Shown here piece by piece: positions 1 to 5,977 of a stretch of DNA of 8,816 nt; within the stretch, counting starts at the first letter, position 1, and each line of letters opens with the position of its first letter. The position numbers were made by a program, and so were the translations under genes. The notes under the pieces were generated by a model that ran no database searches, was not told the DNA's origin, and was given only the letters and a program-made list of their open reading frames with translations. The DNA lies in assembly GCA_026389655.1 (NCBI GenBank), contig JAPLHL010000380.1:1-8816 (forward strand), read 5' to 3'. This DNA is from Chloroflexota bacterium (GTDB taxonomy: Bacteria; Chloroflexota; Dehalococcoidia; GIF9; UBA5629).

Positions 1-431
1 GATTCAACTGCTCCTATTTTCCCCATTCTAAATTTCCCGGAGTAATATATTCTTTCCAGTTCCCCTTCCTGTGTGCGGTTGAAGCCGATAGAGTCAGGGT
101 TGAACAGCTTTATTCCATTAAACTCAGGCGGGTTGTGAGAGGCGGTTATCATTACACCGGCATCAAATCCCATTTCCCGCGTAAGTAAAGCTACGGCAGG
201 CGTGGGAACAATATCAAGGTGGGCGACATTGACGCCTGTTTCAGTCAAGCCCTCAGTGACGGCTTTTTTTATCAACTCACGGCTCAACCGGGAGTCAGTG
301 CCCATACAAACAGAAGATCCCGGCGCAAGCATGGTACCAAGCGACTTGCCGACATTCTTGCAGAGTTCTATAGTGAGGTCCTGGTTAACCACCCCCCGTA
401 CGCCGCTAGTCCCGAAAAGAGGTTTGTTCAT
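1..431 (-). CDS. Phosphohexomutase (GlmM/ManB superfamily), N-terminal part, cut by window edge
   Basis: About 143 residues are visible and the rest lies beyond position 1. The protein opens MNKPLFGTSGVRGVVNQDLT, with the FGTSGVRG signature of alpha-D-phosphohexomutases. It carries the active-site phosphoserine loop ITASHNPPEFNGIKLFN, with the serine at about residue 98 (codon at 138-140). Family members interconvert hexose 1- and 6-phosphates (glucosamine, mannose or glucose) in the cytoplasm for cell-wall and polysaccharide precursors. The HNPPEFNGIK form resembles phosphomannomutase/phosphoglucomutase and archaeal-type enzymes more than classical bacterial GlmM (HNPxxDNGIK), so the substrate is left open. 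The metal-binding and sugar-binding loops are outside the window. I chose ATG at 431. An in-frame ATG at 461 lies almost on the -10 box and would fall upstream of the predicted transcript start. No clear Shine-Dalgarno precedes 431. Confidence 0.9.
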   Translation of the reverse strand, partial: MNKPLFGTSGVRGVVNQDLTIELCKNVGKSLGTMLAPGSSVCMGTDSRLSRELIKKAVTEGLTETGVNVAHLDIVPTPAVALLTREMGFDAGVMITASHNPPEFNGIKLFNPDSIGFNRTQEGELERIYYSGKFRMGKIGAVE

Positions 432-462
432 TATTTTAGCTATAAAAGAATTCTGGTACATG

Positions 463-491
463 ATAGTAATGCCTTGCCGACTTAATGTCAA
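463..491 (-). promoter_or_regulatory. Sigma70-type promoter of the phosphohexomutase gene
   Basis: Read on the minus strand there is a perfect -35 box TTGACA (486-491), a 17-bp spacer, and a -10 box TACTAT (463-468, 4 of 6 consensus). Transcription would start near 456, leaving a leader of about 25 nt before the ATG at 431. An AT-rich palindrome lies just upstream of the -35 box. Confidence 0.7.
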
Positions 492-496
492 TTAGC

Positions 497-512
497 CATT
501 TTTTAAAAAATG
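497..512. repeat. Perfect 16-bp AT palindrome upstream of the mutase -35 box
   Basis: CATTTTTTAAAAAATG is a perfect palindrome 5 bp upstream (in the minus direction) of the TTGACA box. Its A and T tracts sit where an UP element contacted by the RNA polymerase alpha subunit would lie. A regulator site or a simple AT tract is equally possible. Confidence 0.5.
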
Positions 513-603
513 AAAATAAGTCAATTGATTGATCTAATAAATTGATGTATATTTCTCGAACAGATCAGATACAAACCGAGTGCACCGGTAAAAAGGCGAA
601 AAC

Positions 604-668
604 ATGCAAAAATATACATATGCATTAGATTCAATATGCAAATATCTTGACTAATAGTGTATAATGCA
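604..668. repeat. Four spaced ATGCA repeats upstream of the binding-protein gene
   Basis: ATGCA occurs at 604, 620, 636 and 664, so the first three are exactly 16 bp apart and the last is 28 bp further on. Copies 1 and 3 continue as ATGCAAA. Copies 2 and 4 share ATGCATTnGAT. Copy 3 overlaps the proposed -35 hexamer and copy 4 overlaps the end of the -10 hexamer, as expected for regulator half-sites. The local AT bias raises the chance of coincidence. Confidence 0.4.
637..665 (+). promoter_or_regulatory. Candidate promoter for the substrate-binding protein
   Basis: A perfect -10 box TATAAT (660-665) is preceded at 17 bp by a weak -35 box TGCAAA (637-642). Start of transcription would be near 672, giving a leader of about 240 nt before the gene at 912. 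The weak -35 box embedded in ATGCA repeats suggests activator dependence, which is inference. Confidence 0.45.
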
Positions 669-691
669 TTGGATAATTTGGAATGGTGATG

Positions 692-713
692 TTGGTCATT
701 CTTAGATGACCAT
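692..713 (+). other. Leader hairpin in the 5' UTR
   Basis: TGGTCAT (693-699) pairs perfectly with ATGACCA (706-712). An additional U-G pair closes a four-base loop. It lies about 20 nt after the predicted transcript start, where it could protect the 5' end of the long leader. No U-run follows, so it is not a terminator. Confidence 0.35.
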
Positions 714-813
714 ATCTTTCTTATCTGGGTAGGCTGTTTAAAGGTTAAAGTGGTTCAAAAGACAAAGAAAATCCAGTCAACGCAAGGTTTCAAACGCCAA
801 TATATGGGAGGTG

Positions 814-894
814 ATGTTTTCAGTAGTTCATAATGTACTGCAGATATTGGTATTTCCTTCGCTGCACGCAATAGAAAATTGCGGGAATCAGTGA
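814..894 (+). CDS. Possible 26-residue leader peptide upstream of the binding protein
   Basis: An ATG at 814 follows GGGAGG (806-811) and opens 26 codons ending in TGA at 892-894, 17 nt before the binding-protein start. The peptide begins MFSVVHNVLQILVF and contains nine Leu, Ile or Val residues, including consecutive Ile-Leu-Val. A short hairpin (CGCAAT 867-872 with ATTGCG 878-883) covers its last codons. This resembles a translated leader for a transporter operon. There is, however, no long run of one codon and no U-tract terminator, and the RBS spacing is only 2 nt. A chance ORF is quite possible. Confidence 0.25.
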   Translation: MFSVVHNVLQILVFPSLHAIENCGNQ

Positions 895-911
895 GCTGAA
901 TAGAGGAGGTC

Positions 912-2249
912 ATGTTGAAGAATCGGGTTTTATTAATGGTTATTATCAGTGCTTTACTTCTTTCCCTCATTATCCCTGCCTGTACTGCCACCAAGGCGGA
1001 TGTAATTAAGATAGGCGTTAGCGGGCCTATGAAGTTCCTGGAAGGTCAACACCACTGGATTGGAGCCAGTCTTGCGCGCGATGAAATCAATGCAGCAGGC
1101 GGTGTGAGCCTTAATGGTAAGAAATACCAGATTGAACTGATCAAATCAGATAATAATGAAATTTTGAGTCCCACAGATGCTACGGCTTCAATGGAGCGGC
1201 TGATCACCGTAGATAAACCGGATTTCATTATGGGCGGGTTCAGGACAGAGTCCGTTTTCCCCATGCAAGATGTGGCGATGAAATATAAGAAGATCTTCTT
1301 TAACTGCGGCGCTGCTACGCGTGCGCTCCAGGCGAAGGTAGAGACAGATTACGCTAAGTACAAGTACTTCTTTAAAATAACGCCGTATAACGAATATTAC
1401 CTGGTCACCAGCGATTATAAAATGCTGAATATGGTTGCCGCCAAAATGGTAAAGGACCTGGGTTTAACTGGAAAACTCCGGGTTGCGATTGTGGCGGAAA
1501 AGCTGACGTGGGCTGATGCCATGGTAACAAGCGCTCAGGATACACTGCCAAAACTGGGTATGGAAGTTACCGGGGTATGGAGGCCTTCGGATACGGCAAC
1601 CGACGTAAATGCTGAGCTGACAGCTATAGCGGCTACTAACCCGCACATCATATTCCCCACTTTCTCAGGCCCTGTCGGTGTGACTTTCGGAAAGCAGGCC
1701 GGCGAACTGCAGATACCGGCAGCCATCGTTGGCATCGTTGTCGAAGCTCAGAAGAAAGGATACTGGGAAGCGACCGGCGGCAAGGGTAACTATATTATGA
1801 CGTTAAATACCTATGCCAAAGGGGTCAAGATAACTGACAAGACTATCCCATTTTTTGAAGGTGTGGAAAAGGCTACAGGGGAATACCCGGCATATACAGC
1901 AGCTACTTATGATGCCGTTTACATCATAAAAGAAGCTGTCGAAAAGGCACAGAGCCTGGATCCCGATACCCTGGTACCACTTTTCGAGAAAACAGAATAT
2001 CTGGGGACCGCCGGTTTGATAAAGTACTACCAGGCGGGTCCTGATACCAAGGCCCCTGCCTGCGTGCACGATATACAGTACGGTCCAGGGTTAGTTACAG
2101 GTATAGGCACCCAGTGGCAGGACGGACAGTTGAAAGGAGTTTGGCCTGCAAAGGGATATGGATCAGGCGGTTGGGAAAACATAGATTACCCGGGCATTGT
2201 CCCCTATGTGATCCCTCCGGCAGTTGTAAACAAATATAAAGCAAAATAG
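912..2249 (+). CDS. Lipoprotein substrate-binding protein of a Liv-type ABC importer
   Basis: This 445-residue extracytoplasmic receptor belongs to the branched-chain amino acid/amide ABC class (Peripla_BP_6-like fold). Residues 1-23 form a lipoprotein signal peptide (basic start, hydrophobic 6-21) ending in the lipobox I-P-A-C, with the lipidated Cys at 24. The mature protein starts VIKIGVSGPM and has the family pattern 'ARDEINAAGGV...IELIKSDN' at about residues 55-85. It is longer than LivJ/LivK, with an extended tail rich in Gly, Trp and Pro. Homologues bind amino acids, amides, urea, short-chain or aromatic acids, so the ligand is not fixed. The livHM permease genes follow on the same strand. 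Start choice: AGGAGG (904-909) is only 2 nt from ATG 912 but 5 nt from an in-frame TTG at 915, so the true start may be 915. The signal peptide is unaffected. Confidence 0.9.
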   Translation: MLKNRVLLMVIISALLLSLIIPACTATKADVIKIGVSGPMKFLEGQHHWIGASLARDEINAAGGVSLNGKKYQIELIKSDNNEILSPTDATASMERLITVDKPDFIMGGFRTESVFPMQDVAMKYKKIFFNCGAATRALQAKVETDYAKYKYFFKITPYNEYYLVTSDYKMLNMVAAKMVKDLGLTGKLRVAIVAEKLTWADAMVTSAQDTLPKLGMEVTGVWRPSDTATDVNAELTAIAATNPHIIFPTFSGPVGVTFGKQAGELQIPAAIVGIVVEAQKKGYWEATGGKGNYIMTLNTYAKGVKITDKTIPFFEGVEKATGEYPAYTAATYDAVYIIKEAVEKAQSLDPDTLVPLFEKTEYLGTAGLIKYYQAGPDTKAPACVHDIQYGPGLVTGIGTQWQDGQLKGVWPAKGYGSGGWENIDYPGIVPYVIPPAVVNKYKAK

Positions 2250-2257
2250 ATAACGGC

Positions 2258-2281
2258 TAATTTATATTTCACTATAAATTA
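2258..2281 (+). other. AT-only hairpin after the binding-protein stop
   Basis: TAATTTATA (2258-2266) and TATAAATTA (2273-2281) form a perfect 9-bp inverted repeat with a 6-nt loop, 8 nt after the TAG stop. It contains no G-C pairs, so a stable terminator is unlikely. It may be an mRNA 3' structure or a binding site. Confidence 0.4.
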
Positions 2282-2291
2282 ATTTGTCACT

Positions 2292-2345
2292 ATCGCTGGC
2301 AGTCCAGGTAAACAGACCGGTTTTCGAACCTGGACTGCCAGCGAT
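2292..2345 (+). terminator. 18-bp perfect inverted repeat; leaky terminator or mRNA-stabilising hairpin
   Basis: ATCGCTGGCAGTCCAGGT (2292-2309) is perfectly complementary to 2328-2345, with an 18-nt loop. The stem is GC-rich and would be very stable. What follows is TTAGAGTTTCTT, a poor U-tract, so full termination is doubtful. Placed between a binding-protein gene and its permease genes, such a hairpin commonly raises the receptor-to-permease ratio by partial termination or by blocking 3' decay. That role is inferred from position. Confidence 0.6.
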
Positions 2346-2361
2346 TAGAGTTTCTTAAATA

Positions 2362-2390
2362 TTGAAGACAGGATGTCAGTTAAATTTAAT
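2362..2390 (+). promoter_or_regulatory. Candidate second promoter, for livHM
   Basis: TTGAAG (2362-2367, 4 of 6), a 17-bp spacer, and TTTAAT (2385-2390, 5 of 6) fit a sigma70 promoter with a start near 2397. It lies just downstream of the 18-bp hairpin, which would allow livHM to be transcribed independently of the receptor gene. Confidence 0.45.
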
Positions 2391-2413
2391 GTTGTGCACC
2401 TGCACAGCATTAA
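2386..2413. promoter_or_regulatory. 12-bp-arm palindrome overlapping the -10 box: candidate operator
   Basis: TTAATGTTGTGC (2386-2397) pairs with GCACAGCATTAA (2402-2413) with one T/G mismatch around a 4-nt centre ACCT; the core TGTGCA-cc-TGCACA is perfect. It covers the proposed -10 box and transcript start, the classic position for a repressor operator. As RNA it would also form a stable hairpin because the mismatch becomes a G-U pair, so a structural role cannot be excluded. Confidence 0.5.
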
Positions 2414-2492
2414 GCAGCCGGCAGGTCGATGGCAGGGTCCGGAATAATAAATGAGATAGATTTCTGCATTCGCAGTATATATCAGGCGGAAT

Positions 2493-3365
2493 ATGTTTCA
2501 AGCATTTATAGTCCAGGCACTGGTGACGGGTGGAGTGTATGCGCTTTTAGCGGTAGGGTTTTCCCTTATATTCGGCGTTGCCCGCATGGTCAACCTGGCC
2601 CATACGTCATTCCTAATGCTCGCAGCCTACTGGATGTTTTACTGCACGTACAGGCTTGGTCTGGATATATTCTTATCTATTGCCATAGCACTTGTAGCTA
2701 CCGTGCTTATCGGGCTGTTGAGCTATAAATTATTTATCGACCGTGTCCGTGAACACGAAGTTACAGTGATGCTGATAACGCTGGCACTGGCCACTTGTTT
2801 CCAGGAAATCATGATACTTGCATTCGGTGCTGAGTTCAGGGAAGCGCCGACTCTAATACCGGGCTACGTGGAAATCATAGGTGTCAAGGTCTCATATCAG
2901 CATTTATTGACGATAGCCGTAGTAGCAGCCGTGCTGCTGTGTATGTGGCTTATACTGGCAAAGACAAAACTGGGTATCGGCATCAGGGCGACCGCCCAGG
3001 ACACGGAAGTGGCAAACCTGATGGGGATTAATGTTTCCAGGATATTACTGATAACAATGGGCTTGGGTTCAGCACTTGCTGCCATAGCCGGAATTGTTGT
3101 AGCGCCCCTGTGGGTCGTCTATCCCTACATGTGGATGAGTCCACTGGTAATGATCATGGCCATAGTTGTTCTTGGCGGATTAGGGAGTGTCAAGGGGAGC
3201 CTGATCGGCGCCTTCATAATCGGAATAGTTGAAGCAGGTGTAGTTTTCTTCCTGCCCGGCGGCTCGTTCCTGCGGGGAGCTATAGCCCTGCTGGTAATGG
3301 TGATAATTCTCGTGGTAAGGCCTGAGGGTTTGTACGGAATAGTGTTTGAAGAGGAGAGACTTTAA
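2493..3365 (+). CDS. livH: Liv-type ABC importer permease LivH
   Basis: This 290-residue integral membrane protein is close to the usual length for LivH. It begins FIVQALVTGGVYALLAVG and reads FGVARMVNLAHTSFLMLAAY at residues 28-46, the typical LivH N-terminus. About eight hydrophobic segments are visible. The cytoplasmic EAA-type loop GIGIRATAQDTEVANLMGIN (161-180) docks onto the ATPase subunits, and VVLGGLGSVKGSLIGA (225-240) is another family block. It would pair with LivM to form the translocation channel. The ATG at 493 in the third kilobase (2493) follows a mediocre Shine-Dalgarno AGGCGGA (2484-2490). The stop abuts the next start with no spacer, implying translational coupling with livM. 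A possible private promoter lies at 2362-2390. Confidence 0.93.
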   Translation: MFQAFIVQALVTGGVYALLAVGFSLIFGVARMVNLAHTSFLMLAAYWMFYCTYRLGLDIFLSIAIALVATVLIGLLSYKLFIDRVREHEVTVMLITLALATCFQEIMILAFGAEFREAPTLIPGYVEIIGVKVSYQHLLTIAVVAAVLLCMWLILAKTKLGIGIRATAQDTEVANLMGINVSRILLITMGLGSALAAIAGIVVAPLWVVYPYMWMSPLVMIMAIVVLGGLGSVKGSLIGAFIIGIVEAGVVFFLPGGSFLRGAIALLVMVIILVVRPEGLYGIVFEEERL

Positions 3366-4439
3366 TTGATAAGACGGTTATTTAAGGATTTCCAGGGTGA
3401 TATTCTGGCGATCCCCGGCCGGCTCATTGCGTTTATATTTTTTATACTCCTATTAATCATCCCTCTTATCACTCAAGAATCATATTTTCTGTTCACATTA
3501 GTCCTGGCAAATATTTTCGTCATCTTCGCGGTCAGCTGGGACTTTATATCAGGATATACCGGCCAGGTAAGCTTCGGACATGCCTTCTTTTTCGGTGTAG
3601 CCGCATATACCGCAGCCTTGCTGTTCAAATATTTCGACTGGCAACCGTGGGCTACCATCCCCCTGGGTGCAGTCGCCGCTACCCTAGCCGGTGTTGTTAT
3701 GTGCCTGCCGGCGTTGAGGTTGCGGGGCCCCTATCTATCACTGGTAACACTGGCAATGCCCCTGATACTCCTTGGCATTATCAAGGCATTCCCGGAAATA
3801 ACCGGCGGCGAGCACGGGATTTCCGGGCTGCCGGAGCTTTCCGATACGCGGACTGCAGACTATTACATAACTTTGGCTGTAATGATGGTTTCCGTATTCA
3901 TAATGTGGAAGCTGGTCGATGCCAAGAGCACGTTTGTCAGGACCGGGATCATACTCCATGCTATCCGGGAGGACGAGATAACAGCACGTGCAACCGGCAT
4001 CAACACCATCAGGTATAAGCTGATGGCATTTATTATAGGCGGGTTTTTTGCCGGCCTGGCCGGTGCGCTGTACGCTCATTTCTTAAGGATTGCCGGCCCG
4101 TCAACACTGGATTTAATGCTGTCTTTCCAGGCTGTAATATGGACAGTTTTCGGGGGAATAGTCAGCATATACGGGGCTGTCGCGGGTGTATATTTCCTCT
4201 ATCCCGTGATGGAGATACTGCGGCAATTCAATTTACCATTGTGGCCGGGCGCCCAGGTTATGATCTCCGACCTGCGTTTCCTGATTTTCTCGGCCATTGT
4301 CATAGCCATCTTACTTTTCATGCCCGAGGGTATAGCAGTGTGGATCCGTGACAAGCTGGAACGTGAATGTCCTCGCTGCAAACTATCCAATGCATCATGG
4401 CGGAATACTTGCAGAGCCTGCGGGGCCTCCCTGCATTAG
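3366..4439 (+). CDS. livM: Liv-type ABC importer permease LivM with C-terminal zinc-ribbon-like tail
   Basis: This 357-residue permease starts at TTG 3366, directly after the livH stop, with GAGGAG (3351-3356) 9 nt upstream. The LivM signature SGYTGQVSFGHAFFFGVAAY spans residues 62-81, GGEHGISGLP spans 147-156, and the ATPase-docking loop with RATGIN lies at about 194-213. Several transmembrane segments run from about residue 19 to 320, ending in the usual MPEGI motif (319-323). Residues 332-357 are atypical: they contain CPRC (335-338) and CRACG (349-353), two CxxC pairs 10 residues apart, as in a minimal zinc ribbon, on the predicted cytoplasmic side. The C-terminal codons also form the left arm of the terminator. 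Confidence 0.93.
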   Translation: MIRRLFKDFQGDILAIPGRLIAFIFFILLLIIPLITQESYFLFTLVLANIFVIFAVSWDFISGYTGQVSFGHAFFFGVAAYTAALLFKYFDWQPWATIPLGAVAATLAGVVMCLPALRLRGPYLSLVTLAMPLILLGIIKAFPEITGGEHGISGLPELSDTRTADYYITLAVMMVSVFIMWKLVDAKSTFVRTGIILHAIREDEITARATGINTIRYKLMAFIIGGFFAGLAGALYAHFLRIAGPSTLDLMLSFQAVIWTVFGGIVSIYGAVAGVYFLYPVMEILRQFNLPLWPGAQVMISDLRFLIFSAIVIAILLFMPEGIAVWIRDKLERECPRCKLSNASWRNTCRACGASLH

Positions 4440-4456
4440 GAGGCCCGCGGTCTTTT
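4418..4456 (+). terminator. Intrinsic terminator of livHM
   Basis: GGGCCTCC (4423-4430) pairs with GGAGGCCC (4439-4446) around an 8-nt loop. After a single bulged G the stem continues for four more pairs (4418-4421 with 4447-4450) and is followed by TCTTTT. The livM stop codon (4437-4439) sits at the loop/stem boundary. Confidence 0.75.
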
Positions 4457-4473
4457 ACACCGGTTAAAGACCG
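4448..4473 (-). other. Overlapping hairpin at the convergent livM/livF junction
   Basis: CGGTCTTT (4448-4455) and AAAGACCG (4466-4473) form an 8-bp stem that covers the last codons and stop of livF. It shares bases with the U-tract of the livHM terminator. On the minus-strand transcript no U-run follows, so it looks like a 3' end structure rather than a standard terminator. Confidence 0.4.
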
Positions 4474-5213
4474 AGATAGGTCTTCCTGACAGTTTCGTCC
4501 TTGAGCAGTTCTTTTGCCGTGCCGTGGGCAATTACATGGCCCCTGGACATGACGTAGTTCCTGACAGAAAGAGCAAAGGCAAAACTTACGTCCTGCTCAG
4601 CAAGCAGGATGGTAACACCAAGGTCACGGTATATTTGTTCAACCCGTGAAAAAAGGTCTTCTTTCAACTTCGGCGCAAGGCCGCTCGAAGGCTCATCGAC
4701 CAGCATGAATTTAGGCTGCCGCATCAAGGCCCTACCAATTGCCAGCATCTGGCGCTCCCCGCCCGACAGCGTACCGGATATCTGGCCTTGTCTCTCTTTC
4801 AACCTGGGAAACAGGTCATACACTTTATCAACACTGGCGCTTATTTCCTTTTTATCCTTACACAGGTAGGCGCCGGCCAACAGGTTATCCTTGACGGTCA
4901 TCTCTACAAACGGCCGGCCGCGTTCCGGGCAGAGGAGCAACCCCTTTTTAGCTATATCGTAGGCAGCCAGCTTCTCAATCCTCTCGCCGTCAAACTCCAC
5001 GGTCCCTGTTAGAGTGATATCTTCACCCCGGGTCCCTTTAAGGACCTCCTTTTCCCAGTTGATCAGTCCGACTATAGCACGGAGCAAAGTGGTTTTGCCG
5101 GCGCCATTGGGGCCCACCAGCCCGACCAGCTCTCCTTTATCGACGTGCAGGCTGGCATCGTCCAGTACCATTGCAGTATCATAGCGTACAGTCACATTCT
5201 TAACGTCAAGCAA
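4464..5213 (-). CDS. livF: Liv-type ABC importer ATPase LivF
   Basis: This is a cytoplasmic ABC ATPase of 249 residues from the TTG at 5213. That start is chosen because AGGAGG (5220-5225) lies 6 nt upstream; an in-frame ATG at 5243 would place the RBS inside the gene. Walker A GPNGAGKTT is at 34-42, the LivF-type block CPERGRPFVEMTVKDNL at 95-111, signature LSGGERQ at 149-155, and Walker B FMLVDEP at 169-175. The switch position reads AEQD (205-208), with Gln instead of His as is normal in LivF. Residues about 51-70 are longer than the usual link between Walker A and the next strand. The gene overlaps the livG stop by 8 nt, indicating coupling. It pairs with LivG to drive LivHM. Confidence 0.93.
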   Translation of the reverse strand: MLDVKNVTVRYDTAMVLDDASLHVDKGELVGLVGPNGAGKTTLLRAIVGLINWEKEVLKGTRGEDITLTGTVEFDGERIEKLAAYDIAKKGLLLCPERGRPFVEMTVKDNLLAGAYLCKDKKEISASVDKVYDLFPRLKERQGQISGTLSGGERQMLAIGRALMRQPKFMLVDEPSSGLAPKLKEDLFSRVEQIYRDLGVTILLAEQDVSFAFALSVRNYVMSRGHVIAHGTAKELLKDETVRKTYLGL

Positions 5214-5976
5214 TGAGCACCTCCTTCCCTGTGTACGCTTCAATCACCTTGCTGTTCTTGGATATCTCCTCAGGTGTACCCATGGCAAGGACCTCGCCGA
5301 AGTTAAGTACGACTACCCTGTCCACTATTTTCATCAGTTCGCTGAGCTTATGTTCAATTATGAGCATGGCGGGTCCTTCGCTGTGAAGCCTGCCGAAGCG
5401 CCCACCCTTATGCAGCCTTTTTATCGACCTGGCAACAAGCTCCGTTTCCGCCGGATTGAGCCCACCGAAAGGCTCATCCAGGAGCATCAGTTCAGGATCA
5501 GTAGCAATCGCCCTGGCTACTTCCAGACGCTTAAGGTCGCCATGAGATAAAATTGAGGCTGGCTCAAGGGCCAGGTCAGCGATCCCAACAAACTCCAGCG
5601 CATCGCGTGCCTTGACCTCGGTCCTTTTGACCCACTCGCCCTTTTTGCTAATCCGCGGGCAAAGGCAGCCCACCATGACATTAGCTATAATAGGCAAATG
5701 GCGGAAGGGTTTGACCACCTGGAAAGTTCCTACTAACCCTCTTTGAACAATCTCCCATGGCCGCCGTTTGGTTATATCCTCTCCTTTAAAAGTGATCTTG
5801 CCGGAATCGGGTTTTAGTATACCCAGGAGGCAGCGAATGAGCGTGGTCTTACCGGCCCCGTTAGGCCCGATGAGCCCGACTATTTCGTCCCTATTGACCT
5901 GGAAGCTTACATCATTGACGGCGGTTAGCCCGCCGAAGCGCTTCGATACATGCTCAACTTCAAAAAATGCCGCCAT
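5206..5976 (-). CDS. livG: Liv-type ABC importer ATPase LivG
   Basis: This 256-residue ABC ATPase starts at ATG 5976, 1 nt after the ligase stop, with GAGGAGG (5986-5992) upstream inside the ligase gene. An earlier in-frame start at 6024 would add 16 atypical residues overlapping the ligase. The N-terminus FFEVEHVSKRFGGLTAVNDV is typical of LivG. Walker A GPNGAGKTT is at 37-45, Q-loop Gln at 86, signature LSHGD at 143-147, Walker B LMLLDEP at 163-169, and switch His at 209 (IIEHK). A small insertion, GGRFGRLHSEGP (191-202), precedes the H-loop strand. All catalytic elements are present. Its position between the ligase and livF shows that CoA activation and transport energy coupling are co-expressed. 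Confidence 0.93.
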   Translation of the reverse strand: MAAFFEVEHVSKRFGGLTAVNDVSFQVNRDEIVGLIGPNGAGKTTLIRCLLGILKPDSGKITFKGEDITKRRPWEIVQRGLVGTFQVVKPFRHLPIIANVMVGCLCPRISKKGEWVKRTEVKARDALEFVGIADLALEPASILSHGDLKRLEVARAIATDPELMLLDEPFGGLNPAETELVARSIKRLHKGGRFGRLHSEGPAMLIIEHKLSELMKIVDRVVVLNFGEVLAMGTPEEISKNSKVIEAYTGKEVLIA

Positions 5977-5977
5977 A

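Larger units (their letters stand above)
432..911. other. 480-bp divergent intergenic region
   Basis: This gap separates the leftward mutase from the rightward binding-protein gene. It is strongly AT-rich between about 490 and 720. It holds the mutase promoter (463-491), a 16-bp palindrome (497-512), four ATGCA repeats (604-668), a candidate rightward promoter (637-665), two small hairpins (692-713 and 867-883) and a possible 26-codon leader ORF (814-894). I see no tRNA, no recognisable riboswitch and no insertion sequence. Confidence 0.6.

Noticed and set aside
202..495. Two overlapping plus-strand ORFs of 97 and 88 codons
   Set aside because: They are antisense to the phosphohexomutase, whose FGTSGVRG and TASHNP motifs read cleanly on the minus strand.
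647..652. TTGACT as -35 box for the TATAAT at 660
   Set aside because: The spacing is only 7 bp. The weaker TGCAAA at 17 bp fits better.
2429..2728. 99-codon ORF beginning before livH
   Set aside because: It overlaps livH in another frame, which has strong family motifs. No RBS supports it.
4590..4600. Missing H-loop histidine in LivF as a defect
   Set aside because: LivF proteins normally carry Gln (VEQN-type) at this position, so this is not a lesion.
5214..5243. Longer livF from the upstream ATG at 5243
   Set aside because: This would place a perfect AGGAGG inside the coding region and add a non-family N-terminus. TTG 5213 has ideal RBS spacing.
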